Positions 18,171-26,898 of a stretch of 42,272 nt of DNA are shown piece after piece (the first letter of the stretch is position 1; each line of letters begins with the position of its first letter). A program made the translations under genes and the position numbers. The notes beneath the pieces are model-generated. The model searched no databases, had not been told where the DNA came from, and worked only from the letters and a program-made list of their open reading frames with translations. The DNA is taken from the NCBI GenBank assembly GCA_015296075.1, contig DVDV01000108.1, forward strand, positions 1 through 42,272, read 5' to 3'. Source of the DNA: Leptolyngbyaceae cyanobacterium M33_DOE_097 (GTDB lineage Bacteria > Cyanobacteriota > Cyanobacteriia > Leptolyngbyales > Leptolyngbyaceae).

Positions 18171-18258
18171 CATCCGACTGAGGAAAGGTTAAATCCTGTG
18201 GCAACCTGCAAAAGATTGAGGAAAAGACTGATTGCTCAACTGCAGCAGATTGTTAACT

Positions 18259-18465
18259 TTAGAGTGCCCAGAACGTTGGCGTAATTCGCACTTTTTCAGT
18301 CTCATAGCGCTACGCATTAAGGTTGAAGCGGATGTGGGCGTTGCGCTCCCAGCCAGAAGTTTCACCCTTAGCCCCTTTGCTTTTTTTGACACTGCTATAC
18401 ATCGGAGTTGTTAAGTCCTGACGCAGGTATTCGTAGGTTACAAAACCGACGTGGGTAAACTGGCC
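18259..18465 (-). pseudogene. Decayed reading frame continuing in phase after the diguanylate cyclase gene
   Basis: Directly after the TAA of the 18466-19569 gene, the same minus-strand frame stays open for 51 codons. It passes one TAG (18312-18310), then runs 16 more codons to a TAA (18261-18259). The peptide reads like protein: VGFVTYEYLRQDL, GWERNAHIRFNLNA, stop, RYETEKVRITPTFWAL. Codons resemble neighbouring genes. The only standard start inside is an ATG 22 codons in. I do not recognise the family. It could be the remains of an unrelated gene whose upstream part is lost, or chance. Confidence 0.4.
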
Positions 18466-19569
18466 TTACTCAGGCTCCTCTATTTCAGAAATTGAATAGG
18501 TTTGGGTTGAGTCTCTCAGGCAGAAATGGGATTTGAAGGGCCGTAGCCCTGCTTCAAAAAAAAGTTCTTCTGGCACAATCTGGTTGCGCCCCCGTGACTT
18601 CGCCTCATAAAGGGCACGGTCAGCCGCTGCAACTAGCTGTTTGGGGAATAGCAGTTGAGTTGGAACAATCGTAGCGACACCCAGGCTGACCGTGATATGG
18701 GAAGAAATGCCAGAACCGCAATGGGGAATCGTAAGCAACGCCACTTTTTGCAGGATCTCTTGGGCAACTTGCACAGCTCCATCCAGTGGTGTGTTTGGCA
18801 AAATGACGGCAAACTCCTCGCCCCCATAGCGAGCGACCAGGTCAGCGGGACGCTTAACCGTTTCTCGTAAGACTTTCGCAATTCGACAAAGGCACTGATC
18901 ACCGGCCTGGTGACCATAGGTATCGTTGTAACTTTTAAAGAAATCAACATCACACAAGATCAGGGAAAGGGGCGAACTTTCGCGCGACAGCCTGCGCCAC
19001 TCTAAGAACAGATGCTCGTCAAACCGCCGCCGATTAGCGAGCTGGGTCAAGCCATCCAGATTGGCAAGCTGTTCTAACTCATGAATCGCCGCCTGGAGCG
19101 CCATCTCAACCGTGTGGCGATCGCGAATCTCTTGCTGTAACCGCTCATTTTGTTGTTGCAATTCTTTTTGCAGGCGGCGAATTGTCACATGAGTCGCAAC
19201 CCGCGCAATCACTTCAGCAACGCGGAAGGGCTTGGTGATGTAATCGACACCACCCACATCAAACGCTCGAATTTTGTCGCTCACCTCATTGAGGGCGCTG
19301 ATAAAAATTACGGGAATTTCGCGCGTCTTGGGGTTCGCTTTTAAGTGCTGGCAAACCTCATACCCATCCATATCAGGCATACTGATGTCTAGCAAAACCA
19401 GATCAGGGGGCGCTAGCTCAACCAAAGCCAGTGCCTTCTTCCCGCTGTTCACAGCCTGTACGGTATAACCTTTGCGGGTCAACATTCGCGTTAACAGGTC
19501 AAGATTGGCGGGTGTATCATCTACGAGCAGGATGTTGCCCTGATTTATATCAGTACCGAGATTGTTCAT
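18466..19569 (-). CDS. Response regulator diguanylate cyclase (REC-GGDEF, PleD-like)
   Basis: This 367-residue protein has a receiver domain (about 10-130) with acidic pocket D17/D18, phosphoacceptor Asp61 in LLDISMPDMDGY and the conserved Lys in YITKPF. A coiled-coil linker (about 130-170) joins a GGDEF domain with an intact GGEEF at 249-253. It should make cyclic di-GMP when phosphorylated. An RxxD inhibitory site (R240-P-A-D243) lies five residues upstream, so product inhibition is expected. No histidine kinase lies nearby, so the partner is unknown. The last 30 residues are a non-conserved tail. The reading frame behind its stop codon appears to be a gene remnant. Confidence 0.93.
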   Translation of the reverse strand: MNNLGTDINQGNILLVDDTPANLDLLTRMLTRKGYTVQAVNSGKKALALVELAPPDLVLLDISMPDMDGYEVCQHLKANPKTREIPVIFISALNEVSDKIRAFDVGGVDYITKPFRVAEVIARVATHVTIRRLQKELQQQNERLQQEIRDRHTVEMALQAAIHELEQLANLDGLTQLANRRRFDEHLFLEWRRLSRESSPLSLILCDVDFFKSYNDTYGHQAGDQCLCRIAKVLRETVKRPADLVARYGGEEFAVILPNTPLDGAVQVAQEILQKVALLTIPHCGSGISSHITVSLGVATIVPTQLLFPKQLVAAADRALYEAKSRGRNQIVPEELFFEAGLRPFKSHFCLRDSTQTYSISEIEEPE

Positions 19570-19834
19570 CCTGAGTTCCGTTGCACTACCTCCAGAGTTC
19601 CCAAAAATTGTCTGTTTGGTAGGTATGCCTCTGTTTGGAGTGATAATTTAATGCAAAGTTCAAGCAGCATTCACTGGAACAGGTTTACAAAGAGGCCAGT
19701 CTCCACAATAGAAGGGAGTTTCATGAGAGACAATGGGAAATCCCGCAGATGTCAAATTGAGGCAAGTGAAATGTCGGGCTAAGTATGTAAACGGAGACTT
19801 TACATTTGATTCTGTTTGACTGAGAGGTATATCG

Positions 19835-20857
19835 ATGATTGAAGTTGAACACCTGAGTAAGTCCTATGGCTCTACCACAGCGATTGAGGATGTGACCTTT
19901 GCAGTTGAGCCAGGCGAGATTCTAGGTTTTTTGGGTCCGAACGGAGCCGGAAAGACAACTACCATGCGGATTTTGACTGGATATTTGCCTGCCTCAGCAG
20001 GAACAGCCAAAGTCGCCGGGTTTGAAGTTCATGAAAACTCAATGGCGGTTCGGCAACGGATCGGGTATTTACCAGAAAGCCCTCCCCTCTACCCAGAGAT
20101 GACAATTGAGGGTTTTCTCCATTTCGTCGCGCGAATTAAAGGGGTTAGTGCTGGCGATCGCGCCGAACGGGTGCAAATCGCGCTAGAGCGGTGTGGCCTC
20201 AGCGATCGCCCCAAAACCATGATTCGCAAGCTGTCAAAAGGTTATCGGCAACGGGTTGGCATTGCCCAGGCGATCGTTCACGATCCACCTGTGATTGTGT
20301 TAGACGAACCGACGGTCGGTTTGGATCCACGTCAAATCATTGAAGTGCGTAACCTGATCAAAAATCTGGCGGGCGATCATACGGTCATTCTCTCGACCCA
20401 CATCTTGCCCGAGGTGAGCATGACCTGTAGTCGGGTTGCCATCATCAACAAAGGAAAAATTGTCGCGACCAACTCTCCAGATGCCTTGATGACAGACTTA
20501 ATGGGGGGCGATGGGTACAACATAGAGCTAGAAGGCGATGTGACCGATCTGCTCCCCTTGCTCAGCAAGCTACCGGGTGTAAAAAGCCTTGAGGCAGCGA
20601 CCGCAGCGGTGCCAGAAGGGCGATCGCAGTGGCACGTTTTCACTCAACCGGGGGTTGATATTGGGCGAACTTTAGCGGCTACGATTGTTGGCGCAGGCGT
20701 TGGACTTTATGAAATGCGTCGCGTTCGCGCTAGCCTGGAAGATGTCTTTTTGCAGCTTACAACAGCAGAAAGCACCGAGGCAGAAAGCACAGACAGTGTT
20801 CCCCTGGATGCTGAACCAGAGGCATCTGATGCAGAACCAACAGCAGGAGAGACGTAA
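19835..20857 (+). CDS. ABC transporter ATP-binding protein (GldA-like)
   Basis: This 340-residue ATPase has Walker A GPNGAGKTT (34-42), signature LSKGYRQRVGIAQAI, Walker B VIVLDEP and the switch His in STHILPE. A C-terminal region of about 110 residues extends the domain and ends in an acidic Glu/Ser/Thr-rich tail. It is the first gene of a cluster with a permease 3 bp downstream, a GldG-like protein and a DUF4340 protein. This matches the ABC-2 exporter family related to GldA/F/G and NosDFY. In Bacteroidetes these affect gliding, but the cyanobacterial substrate is unknown. Confidence 0.9.
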   Translation: MIEVEHLSKSYGSTTAIEDVTFAVEPGEILGFLGPNGAGKTTTMRILTGYLPASAGTAKVAGFEVHENSMAVRQRIGYLPESPPLYPEMTIEGFLHFVARIKGVSAGDRAERVQIALERCGLSDRPKTMIRKLSKGYRQRVGIAQAIVHDPPVIVLDEPTVGLDPRQIIEVRNLIKNLAGDHTVILSTHILPEVSMTCSRVAIINKGKIVATNSPDALMTDLMGGDGYNIELEGDVTDLLPLLSKLPGVKSLEAATAAVPEGRSQWHVFTQPGVDIGRTLAATIVGAGVGLYEMRRVRASLEDVFLQLTTAESTEAESTDSVPLDAEPEASDAEPTAGET

Positions 20858-20860
20858 GCA

Positions 20861-21649
20861 ATGCGGATTATTTTCAGCAATATTTTGGCCATCTACCGAC
20901 GAGAATTGCAGGGTTATTTTGCTTCTCCGTTGGCGTATACGATCGCGGGGGTCTTTTGGCTCCTGGCTGGGTTCTTCTTCATTAACCTGCTCAATGCTTA
21001 CAATTTGGGATCACTCCAAGCTGATACGACGGGCAACACAACTCCGCTCGATGTGCCGTACCTCTTTTTGCAAGCCTTTTTGGGCGTGTTGAGTTCGGTG
21101 GCGCTGTTTTTGCTGCCCATTCTGTCGATGGGGCTTTACGCTGAGGAGCGCAAGCGGGGCACGTTAGAGTTGCTGGCCACCTCACCCGTGACAAACTGGG
21201 CCGTTGCGCTGGCAAAATTATTGGCGGTTGTCACCTTCTTTGCCACGATGGTGTTGCCCTTGCTGGTCTACGAGGCGATCGTGTTTGGTGCGACAACCCC
21301 ACCCATGAATTGGAATGTCATTCTCTTGGGGCATTTGGGTTTACTGCTGTTGGCTGCTGCCGTTCTCTCGCTGGGGATGTTTATCTCATCCTTGACCGAC
21401 AGCACGATTTTGGCCGCGGTTTTCACCTTTGGGCTGGTGCTATTTTTATGGATTGTCGAGCTAGTCGGTCAACGGTTGGGTGGCCCAATTGGCAATGCGT
21501 TAAGCCACTTATCGTTGCTGAAGCATTTCAACAACTTGACCCAAGGAATTGTCGATAGCAGCAGCTTAGTGCTGTTTGCCAGCTATATCGTGCTGGGACT
21601 ATTTTTAACGGCTCAATCAGTTGATGCATTTCGGTTTCAACGCAGCTAA
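20861..21649 (+). CDS. ABC-2 type permease (GldF-like)
   Basis: This 262-residue integral membrane protein has six hydrophobic helices. The short N-terminal cytosolic segment NILAIYRRELQGYFASPLAY is typical of ABC-2 permeases that pair with GldA-like ATPases. EERKRGTLELLATSPVTNW is the conserved coupling region of GldF/NosY-type permeases. The gene starts 3 bp after the ATPase stop codon, which points to translational coupling. It forms the channel part of the exporter. Confidence 0.9.
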   Translation: MRIIFSNILAIYRRELQGYFASPLAYTIAGVFWLLAGFFFINLLNAYNLGSLQADTTGNTTPLDVPYLFLQAFLGVLSSVALFLLPILSMGLYAEERKRGTLELLATSPVTNWAVALAKLLAVVTFFATMVLPLLVYEAIVFGATTPPMNWNVILLGHLGLLLLAAAVLSLGMFISSLTDSTILAAVFTFGLVLFLWIVELVGQRLGGPIGNALSHLSLLKHFNNLTQGIVDSSSLVLFASYIVLGLFLTAQSVDAFRFQRS

Positions 21650-22000
21650 AAATTAAATTTCAACTGAGCCAGTCCCCGATTTTAGAACGCAAGCCCCATT
21701 CATGATCTATCCCACACCCAATTAAGTTATGAATGCGACACATCAGATTCCCTTGCCTGCGGCATCCCCAAAGCCCCTTCGGGGACGCGCTTGCGCGTAG
21801 CATCAGGGAGAGTAAAAGGGATCGGCTCAGAACAGTGGTCTATCATTCAGACCCATTTAATTTGATATTACTTTTGTTTCGTTTTCTCGCTTGGGTCGTG
21901 GTGATAGCAGGTTAAACATGCCGCTAAAAGGGATAAAGAGCGACCTTTCTCAGCCTCCAAACCACGCCTCTGTACTCTGCGATTGACCTTCCTCACGATT
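21650..22000. other. Repeat-bearing spacer inside the Gld-type cluster
   Basis: No gene is visible in this 351-bp gap between two genes of one apparent functional cluster. It contains a small GC-rich repeat at about 21752-21810 with a CCCC-TTC-GGGG hairpin and a GCGCTTGCGCGTAGCAT segment. A similar GCGTTCGCGTAGCGTT segment occurs in the 16.9-kb repeat. The gap weakens the case for one transcript across the cluster unless the insertion is recent. Confidence 0.55.
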
Positions 22001-23686
22001 ATGAAAAAAATCACGCCTCTACTTCCCTACTTAAAATATTTGTTTTGGCTGGGACCCGTTTTGTTGATTGCGGGTTTGACCGCTGGTTTAGTCTCCGGTG
22101 TGTGGAATGCCATTCCGGTTGTCTTAATCCTTCTAGGGTTGGGGTTGATTGTTGCATGGTTCACACTTGCCCTACGTAATGCTGACTCAGCCCAGGCCGA
22201 GTTTTTGCAACGGCGATCAACCCAGGTAGGGGCGAATGCGGTTGTTGCTACCCTCTCGGCGCTGGCGATTTTTGGTCTGGTCAACTTTTTGGCCGCACGC
22301 TATGTGGGACGCGTCGATCTGACTGAGAATCAGGTTTTTACGTTGGCTCCTGAAACCCAGCAGGTTGTGAAGAATTTGCAGCAACCCGTCAAAGCCTGGG
22401 TGTTTACGCCGAACTCACTGGCAAACCAACAAGACCGGGAGTTGTTAGAGAGTTACCGACGGTTGGGCGATCGCTTTAGCTATGAGTTTGTTGACCCAAA
22501 CAGCCAGCCCACTTTGGTGCAAAAGTTAGAGGTCAAGAGTCCGGGGGATGTGATTGTGCAGGTGCAACCGGACGGACGCAAGCAATACCTTCAAACGGTT
22601 TCGCCAAACGATGCCGCTCAGCTAGCCAGTCAGGGGCAACGCTTAACCGAAGCCAAATTAACAACCGCGATCGCCCAAGTCACCAGTCCTCGCCAGTCGC
22701 AAGTCTACTTCTTGCAAGGGCATGGTGAGCGTGCGTTAGAACCGGGAGCAGAGGATGCAATCTCGGAGGCGATCGGCAGCTTAAAAGAACGGGACATTGT
22801 GATCAATCCCCTATTGCTGGCAGAAAGCTTAAAGATTCCGGCAGACGCAGATGTAGTAGTGCTGGCAGGCCCGCAAAAGCCATTATTAGCCCAAGAAGTG
22901 AAGGCACTGGATGCGTATCTGGAGCAAGGCGGCAATTTACTCGTGATGGCAGATCCACAAACCAATCCTGGGCTTGACTCACTCCTGAATGAGTGGGGCA
23001 TTCGGCTGGATGACCGGGTTGTGATTGATGTCTCGCAGCAAATTGCGAATTTGGGGCCAATTTATGCGCTTGTGACGCAGTATGGCGACCATCCGATTAC
23101 GAAAGAGTTTGGCAACCGCTATTCGTTCTACCCGTTGGCGCGCCCGGTCGATGTTGACCCAAAATCAGGCATCGTTTCGACGCCGCTGCTATACACCAGT
23201 GCCGAAAGTTGGGGCGAAACGGATCTCAAAAATCAGCCGTTGAAGTTTGATCAAGGCCGCGATCGCCAGGGGCCTTTATTGTTGGGTGTGGCGCTCAGCC
23301 GACCTGTCACCGCCAAACCACAACCAACTCCATCACCCAGTCCCTCACCGGGAGCAGCCTCTCCTAGCCCGACACCCAGCCCTAGCCCTGAGGCCAAGGC
23401 AGACCCCAAAAAGGAATCGCGTCTCGTGGTGATTGGTAACTCTCGGTTTGCGTCGGATGGTTTATATAGTCAACCGCAATTTGTGAATGGCGACTTGTTT
23501 CTCAACTCCGTCCGCTGGCTCAGTCAGTCAGATCAACAGGTGCTATCCATCAGTCCTAAAACGCCTCAAAATCGCCGCTTTAACTTGAGCGGTCAGCAAG
23601 CCAGCCTCGCTGGTTGGACGGCGATCGCCCTGCTTCCTTTACTTGGCTTTACCACCGCGATCGCCGTTTGGTGGAAGCGTCGTTAA
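22001..23686 (+). CDS. GldG-like auxiliary protein of ABC transporter
   Basis: This 561-residue protein is counted from the ATG at 22001. It has two N-terminal membrane helices (about 15-55), a third at about 85-100, a large extracytoplasmic domain and a final helix (about 535-555) before a basic KRR end. The pattern RVDLTENQVFTLAPETQQVVKNL and VYFLQGHGERAL is typical of the GldG/ABC_transp_aux family, which partners GldA/GldF. A Pro/Ser repeat insert (PTPSPSPSPG and related units, about 445-480) separates two parts of the soluble domain. The upstream neighbour permease ends 351 bp earlier, and the DUF4340 gene follows after 19 bp. Confidence 0.88.
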   Translation: MKKITPLLPYLKYLFWLGPVLLIAGLTAGLVSGVWNAIPVVLILLGLGLIVAWFTLALRNADSAQAEFLQRRSTQVGANAVVATLSALAIFGLVNFLAARYVGRVDLTENQVFTLAPETQQVVKNLQQPVKAWVFTPNSLANQQDRELLESYRRLGDRFSYEFVDPNSQPTLVQKLEVKSPGDVIVQVQPDGRKQYLQTVSPNDAAQLASQGQRLTEAKLTTAIAQVTSPRQSQVYFLQGHGERALEPGAEDAISEAIGSLKERDIVINPLLLAESLKIPADADVVVLAGPQKPLLAQEVKALDAYLEQGGNLLVMADPQTNPGLDSLLNEWGIRLDDRVVIDVSQQIANLGPIYALVTQYGDHPITKEFGNRYSFYPLARPVDVDPKSGIVSTPLLYTSAESWGETDLKNQPLKFDQGRDRQGPLLLGVALSRPVTAKPQPTPSPSPSPGAASPSPTPSPSPEAKADPKKESRLVVIGNSRFASDGLYSQPQFVNGDLFLNSVRWLSQSDQQVLSISPKTPQNRRFNLSGQQASLAGWTAIALLPLLGFTTAIAVWWKRR

Positions 23687-23705
23687 TTGCTCTGAATTGA
23701 AACCG

Positions 23706-24410
23706 ATGAAACTGCAACGAACTCCCTTGATTTTGCTGATTTCGGCTCTGCTGCTAGGTGGTGTCGTCTTCGCCCTCGAACGGCAAAAACCTGCACCAAC
23801 GCCAACAGCGACCGCGAAAAGTGAACCCCTCTTCTCCTTTAAAGAGGCCGATATTAAACAAGTGCGACTGACAACACCAACGCAGAAACTGGCGTTTGAG
23901 AAGGTGCCTGCGGCAAAAGCGGCGAAACCAGCAGCTGCACCGAAACCTGCCACTAGCCCAACCCCACAAGCGACCAACACGCCCGCGGTTTTACCCAGTC
24001 CCAGTCCGGTTGAAAAAGCTGAGGTCTGGCAAATGACCGAGCCGAAAAAAGTGTTAGCAGAGGATGCCGCGATCGCCTTTTTGCTGAATCAGTTGGCAAC
24101 GGGTACAAGCCAGCAAAAACTGACGATTCAGCCCAATCAGTTGGCTGAGTTTGGGTTTGACAAACCGACAGCAACGGTTGAGGTGACGTTAGCCGATCAG
24201 AAAAAACATCGGATTGTGCTGGGTAAGCCGAACTTTAACCGCAGTGGAATTTACGCTCAAATCGATCCACCGACACCTGCGAACCAAACTATTACTGTAT
24301 ATTTGGCACCAATTGACTTAGAAAGTGCGGTCACGCGATCGCTAACTGATTGGCAAGCACCGCCCCCTGGGGCTGCATCACCCGCTCCTACGCTCCCACC
24401 CGCTCCTTAA
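23706..24410 (+). CDS. DUF4340-type membrane-anchored protein
   Basis: This 234-residue protein starts at the ATG at 23706 (MKLQRTPLILL). The longer frame upstream overlaps gldG and is not needed. One N-terminal membrane helix is followed by a soluble domain with beta-strand repeats (FSFKEADIKQVRLTT, KHRIVLGKPNFNRSGIYAQID). Pro/Ala-rich segments lie at about 75-105 and at the C-terminus. DUF4340 proteins usually follow GldG-like genes and are presumed periplasmic partners of the exporter. The tails share the Pro/Ser style of the upstream protein. Confidence 0.8.
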   Translation: MKLQRTPLILLISALLLGGVVFALERQKPAPTPTATAKSEPLFSFKEADIKQVRLTTPTQKLAFEKVPAAKAAKPAAAPKPATSPTPQATNTPAVLPSPSPVEKAEVWQMTEPKKVLAEDAAIAFLLNQLATGTSQQKLTIQPNQLAEFGFDKPTATVEVTLADQKKHRIVLGKPNFNRSGIYAQIDPPTPANQTITVYLAPIDLESAVTRSLTDWQAPPPGAASPAPTLPPAP

Positions 24411-24426
24411 TTTTCAACGATTCTTT

Positions 24427-25281
24427 ATGTCTCACCCTACTGCCACGCTGCTGATTTCGTGTCCCGATCAACGAGGGTTGGTCGCAAAGATCGCCAATTT
24501 TATTTACGCCAATGGTGGCAATATTGTGCATGCCGATCAACATACAGACGCGGTAGCAGGGCTGTTTTTAACGCGGATTGAATGGGAGTTAGAAGGGTTT
24601 AATTTACCCAGAGAGTTGATTGCGCCTGCGTTTAATGCGATCGCCCAACCGCTGCAGGCCAACTGGCAACTGCACTTTTCAGATGATGCGCCGCGAATTG
24701 CGATTTGGGTCAGTCGGCAGGATCACTGTTTGTTTGACTTAATCTGGCGGCAGCGATCCGGTGAGTTTCAGGCAACAATTCCGCTAATTATCAGCAACCA
24801 CCCTGATTTAGAGGACATTGCGAAACAGTTTGCGATCGATTTTCATTGCATTCCAATTACGAAAGAGACAAAAGCTGAGCAAGAAGCGAAAGAACTTTCG
24901 CTTCTCAAGCAATATCAGATTGATTTAGTCATTTTGGCAAAGTATATGCAGGTGTTAAGCCCTGACTTTGTTACTCAATTTCCCAATGTGATTAATATTC
25001 ATCACTCTTTTTTGCCAGCCTTTCCGGGAGCGAACCCTTACCAGCGGGCACATGCGCGAGGGGTGAAGATTATTGGCGCAACGGCGCATTATGTCACGGC
25101 TGATTTAGATGAAGGCCCAATTATTGAGCAAGATGTGGTGCGAGTCAGCCACCGCGATGATGTGAATGATTTGATCCGCAAGGGGAAGGATCTGGAGCGG
25201 ATTGTGTTGGCGCGGGCGGTACGCTTGCATTTGCAAAATCGCGTTTTGGTTTATGGCAACCGTACAGTTGTGTTTGCTTGA
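24427..25281 (+). CDS. purU: Formyltetrahydrofolate deformylase PurU
   Basis: This 284-residue enzyme hydrolyses 10-formyl-THF to formate and THF, balancing one-carbon pools. An N-terminal ACT domain (about 5-85, LISCPDQRGLVAKIANFIY) precedes the formyltransferase-fold catalytic domain. Its NIHHSFLPAFPG and TADLDEGPIIEQDV motifs hold the active-site His and Asp. The deformylase rather than the GART identity follows from the ACT domain and the HHSFLP sequence. It starts 16 bp after the DUF4340 stop, so it may be read from the same transcript despite the unrelated function. Repeats follow. Confidence 0.94.
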   Translation: MSHPTATLLISCPDQRGLVAKIANFIYANGGNIVHADQHTDAVAGLFLTRIEWELEGFNLPRELIAPAFNAIAQPLQANWQLHFSDDAPRIAIWVSRQDHCLFDLIWRQRSGEFQATIPLIISNHPDLEDIAKQFAIDFHCIPITKETKAEQEAKELSLLKQYQIDLVILAKYMQVLSPDFVTQFPNVINIHHSFLPAFPGANPYQRAHARGVKIIGATAHYVTADLDEGPIIEQDVVRVSHRDDVNDLIRKGKDLERIVLARAVRLHLQNRVLVYGNRTVVFA

Positions 25282-25409
25282 GTTGTTAACTAATGCCTCT
25301 TGTACTTTGTTCTGCGTTGTCTTGTTAGGTGTTCAATCGCTCAAAAGAGCCATTCACAATCCCAAGTTCCTTCGAACACCCCGCGAGGGCGATCGTCTTT
25401 GTAACCGTC

Positions 25410-25740
25410 GCCTTACTCCACCCGTCCCTTCGATACACGCTCGAAGTGCCAATTCAGTCACCCTTAACGCCTAGCGAGCTAACCATTCAACACAAACACG
25501 TATAACCTTGTCTGGGCGTTTCGCGAAACGCCCTTACAGGGAGTGAGGCCCCTACAATGCGAGGGCGTGGGGAATGTTACGCGACACGCAGTTAGATCAC
25601 GGGAAAGTCCCCCGATCTGGCGGCTCCGCCACCCCCAAATCTTCGCTAAAACTCCATCAGAAAAGGCTTTTGCTAAAAGCATGACAAAGAGTTTAAGGTG
25701 AGGTGGGAAACCTGCTGCGCAGGCTTAAACGACATCCTTA
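25410..25740. repeat. Intergenic mosaic repeat, copy A
   Basis: The core 25482-25552 (71 nt) matches the reverse complement of 34953-35023 with a single mismatch. It contains the 20-bp palindrome GGGCGTTTCGCGAAACGCCC at 25514-25533. Weaker similarity continues on both sides: CACCCGTCCC near 25420, and GATCTGGCGGCTCCGCC near 25614 after a copy-specific insert of about 50 bp. A second module at 25691-25737, with CCTGC-TGC-GCAGG, also occurs in copy B. No gene is supported between purU and phoU. Confidence 0.85.
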
Positions 25741-25787
25741 AGCTCTTCACAAGACTCTTCTACTGCACCAACCCAGCCTGAGTCACC

Positions 25788-26459
25788 TTACCTTTCACCC
25801 GTCACAACATAAGCTACCCGCTTACCAATATTCGTCGCATGGTCGGCCATCCGCTCAAGGTGACGAATGATAAGAATCATCAACACCACTGGCTCAATCA
25901 CCCCTGGCACGTCCTTCTGCAAAGCAAGGCGATCGTAAAGCGTCGCATAGTCAAGATCTACCGCATCATCGCGAATTTTAACAGCTCGCCCAGACGTTGC
26001 ATCCATGTCAGACAGAGCCTCCAGGCTCATCGCTAACATCGCTCGACAGCGATCGCACATCCGCTGCATCTGCCACATACAATCACTCGGCGGATACGGA
26101 AACAGGCGAACAGCGATTTCTCCCAAATCTTCGGCATAGTCGCCAATTCGCTCAAGATCACGCACAAGCTGCATAATTGCACTTAACAACCGCAGATCTT
26201 CAGTCGCTAAAGCCTGAGTGGCCATCAGGCTGACACAGTCTTGCTCAATTTGCTTATAAAATTGGTCGATTTGATCATCTTGAATCGAGATTTTGGGTGG
26301 GGCTTCTAAATCGCGCTCAAACAATGCCTGTCTTGCAAGCCAAAACGAATTTTCGACCAGTGCGCCCATCCGCAAAACATCTTGCTGTAACCGCTTAACC
26401 TGACGCTCAAATTGAGCGCGAGACGGTTGTTCTGACACGCCAAAAGATGTGTTTACCAT
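25788..26459 (-). CDS. phoU: Phosphate signalling regulator PhoU
   Basis: This cytoplasmic all-helical protein represses the Pho regulon through the PstSCAB transporter and its sensor kinase. The ATG at 26459 gives 223 residues (MVNTSFGVSEQ) and is preceded by GGGGTTGAGC. In-frame GTG at 26516 and ATG at 26504 are possible longer starts. Each half carries the metal-binding E/DxxxD-type motif: LERIGDYAEDLGEIA in the first repeat and LERMADHATNIGKRV in the second. The length is standard. No pst or phoR genes are in view. Confidence 0.93.
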   Translation of the reverse strand: MVNTSFGVSEQPSRAQFERQVKRLQQDVLRMGALVENSFWLARQALFERDLEAPPKISIQDDQIDQFYKQIEQDCVSLMATQALATEDLRLLSAIMQLVRDLERIGDYAEDLGEIAVRLFPYPPSDCMWQMQRMCDRCRAMLAMSLEALSDMDATSGRAVKIRDDAVDLDYATLYDRLALQKDVPGVIEPVVLMILIIRHLERMADHATNIGKRVAYVVTGER

Positions 26460-26898
26460 GCTCAACCCCAATGGATAGAGTCGATCTGCTTCAGCCAAGC
26501 GCATAAAGCATCCCACAATTATAGCTAGAGAGATTCAAACCCTTGGGTTTACAGAATACAGAGTGCAAAAGTTGTATTCCGGTGTAGCTTGGAGGGTGAA
26601 AGCTCCAGGGAGCGATCGCCCAACCGTCTAGCTATATTTGTTTGAAAATCTTTTGCTCTTAAAAAAGCAAACTCGATTCTATCCTTTTAATGACACTTTA
26701 CAAGTGGGCACTCACCCCAAAAATCTCTCAAACAGATGGTTTTTTTAAAAAAAGCATCGGATCTGCCCAACCCAAACCAGAAATATTTTCAATTGATTGG
26801 CTGTCTTTGCTTTAAAAATAGAATTCGAGATTGACCTGAATCCTTCTGTTCCCCGTTTCATCTGGGGTGCTGCACCCAGTACACTTTAGCTTTTTACT
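26460..26898. other. phoU upstream spacer with T7A7 palindrome
   Basis: This spacer holds the divergent promoter regions of phoU and the 26899 gene. The clearest structure is GATG-G-TTTTTTTAAAAAAA-G-CATC at 26735-26758, a 24-nt near-palindrome that should bend DNA or act as a weak terminator. I see no RNA gene and no convincing Pho box. Confidence 0.5.

Noticed and set aside
18189-18392. 67-codon minus-strand frame after nadA
   Set aside because: It overlaps the better-supported remnant frame and has no recognisable features.
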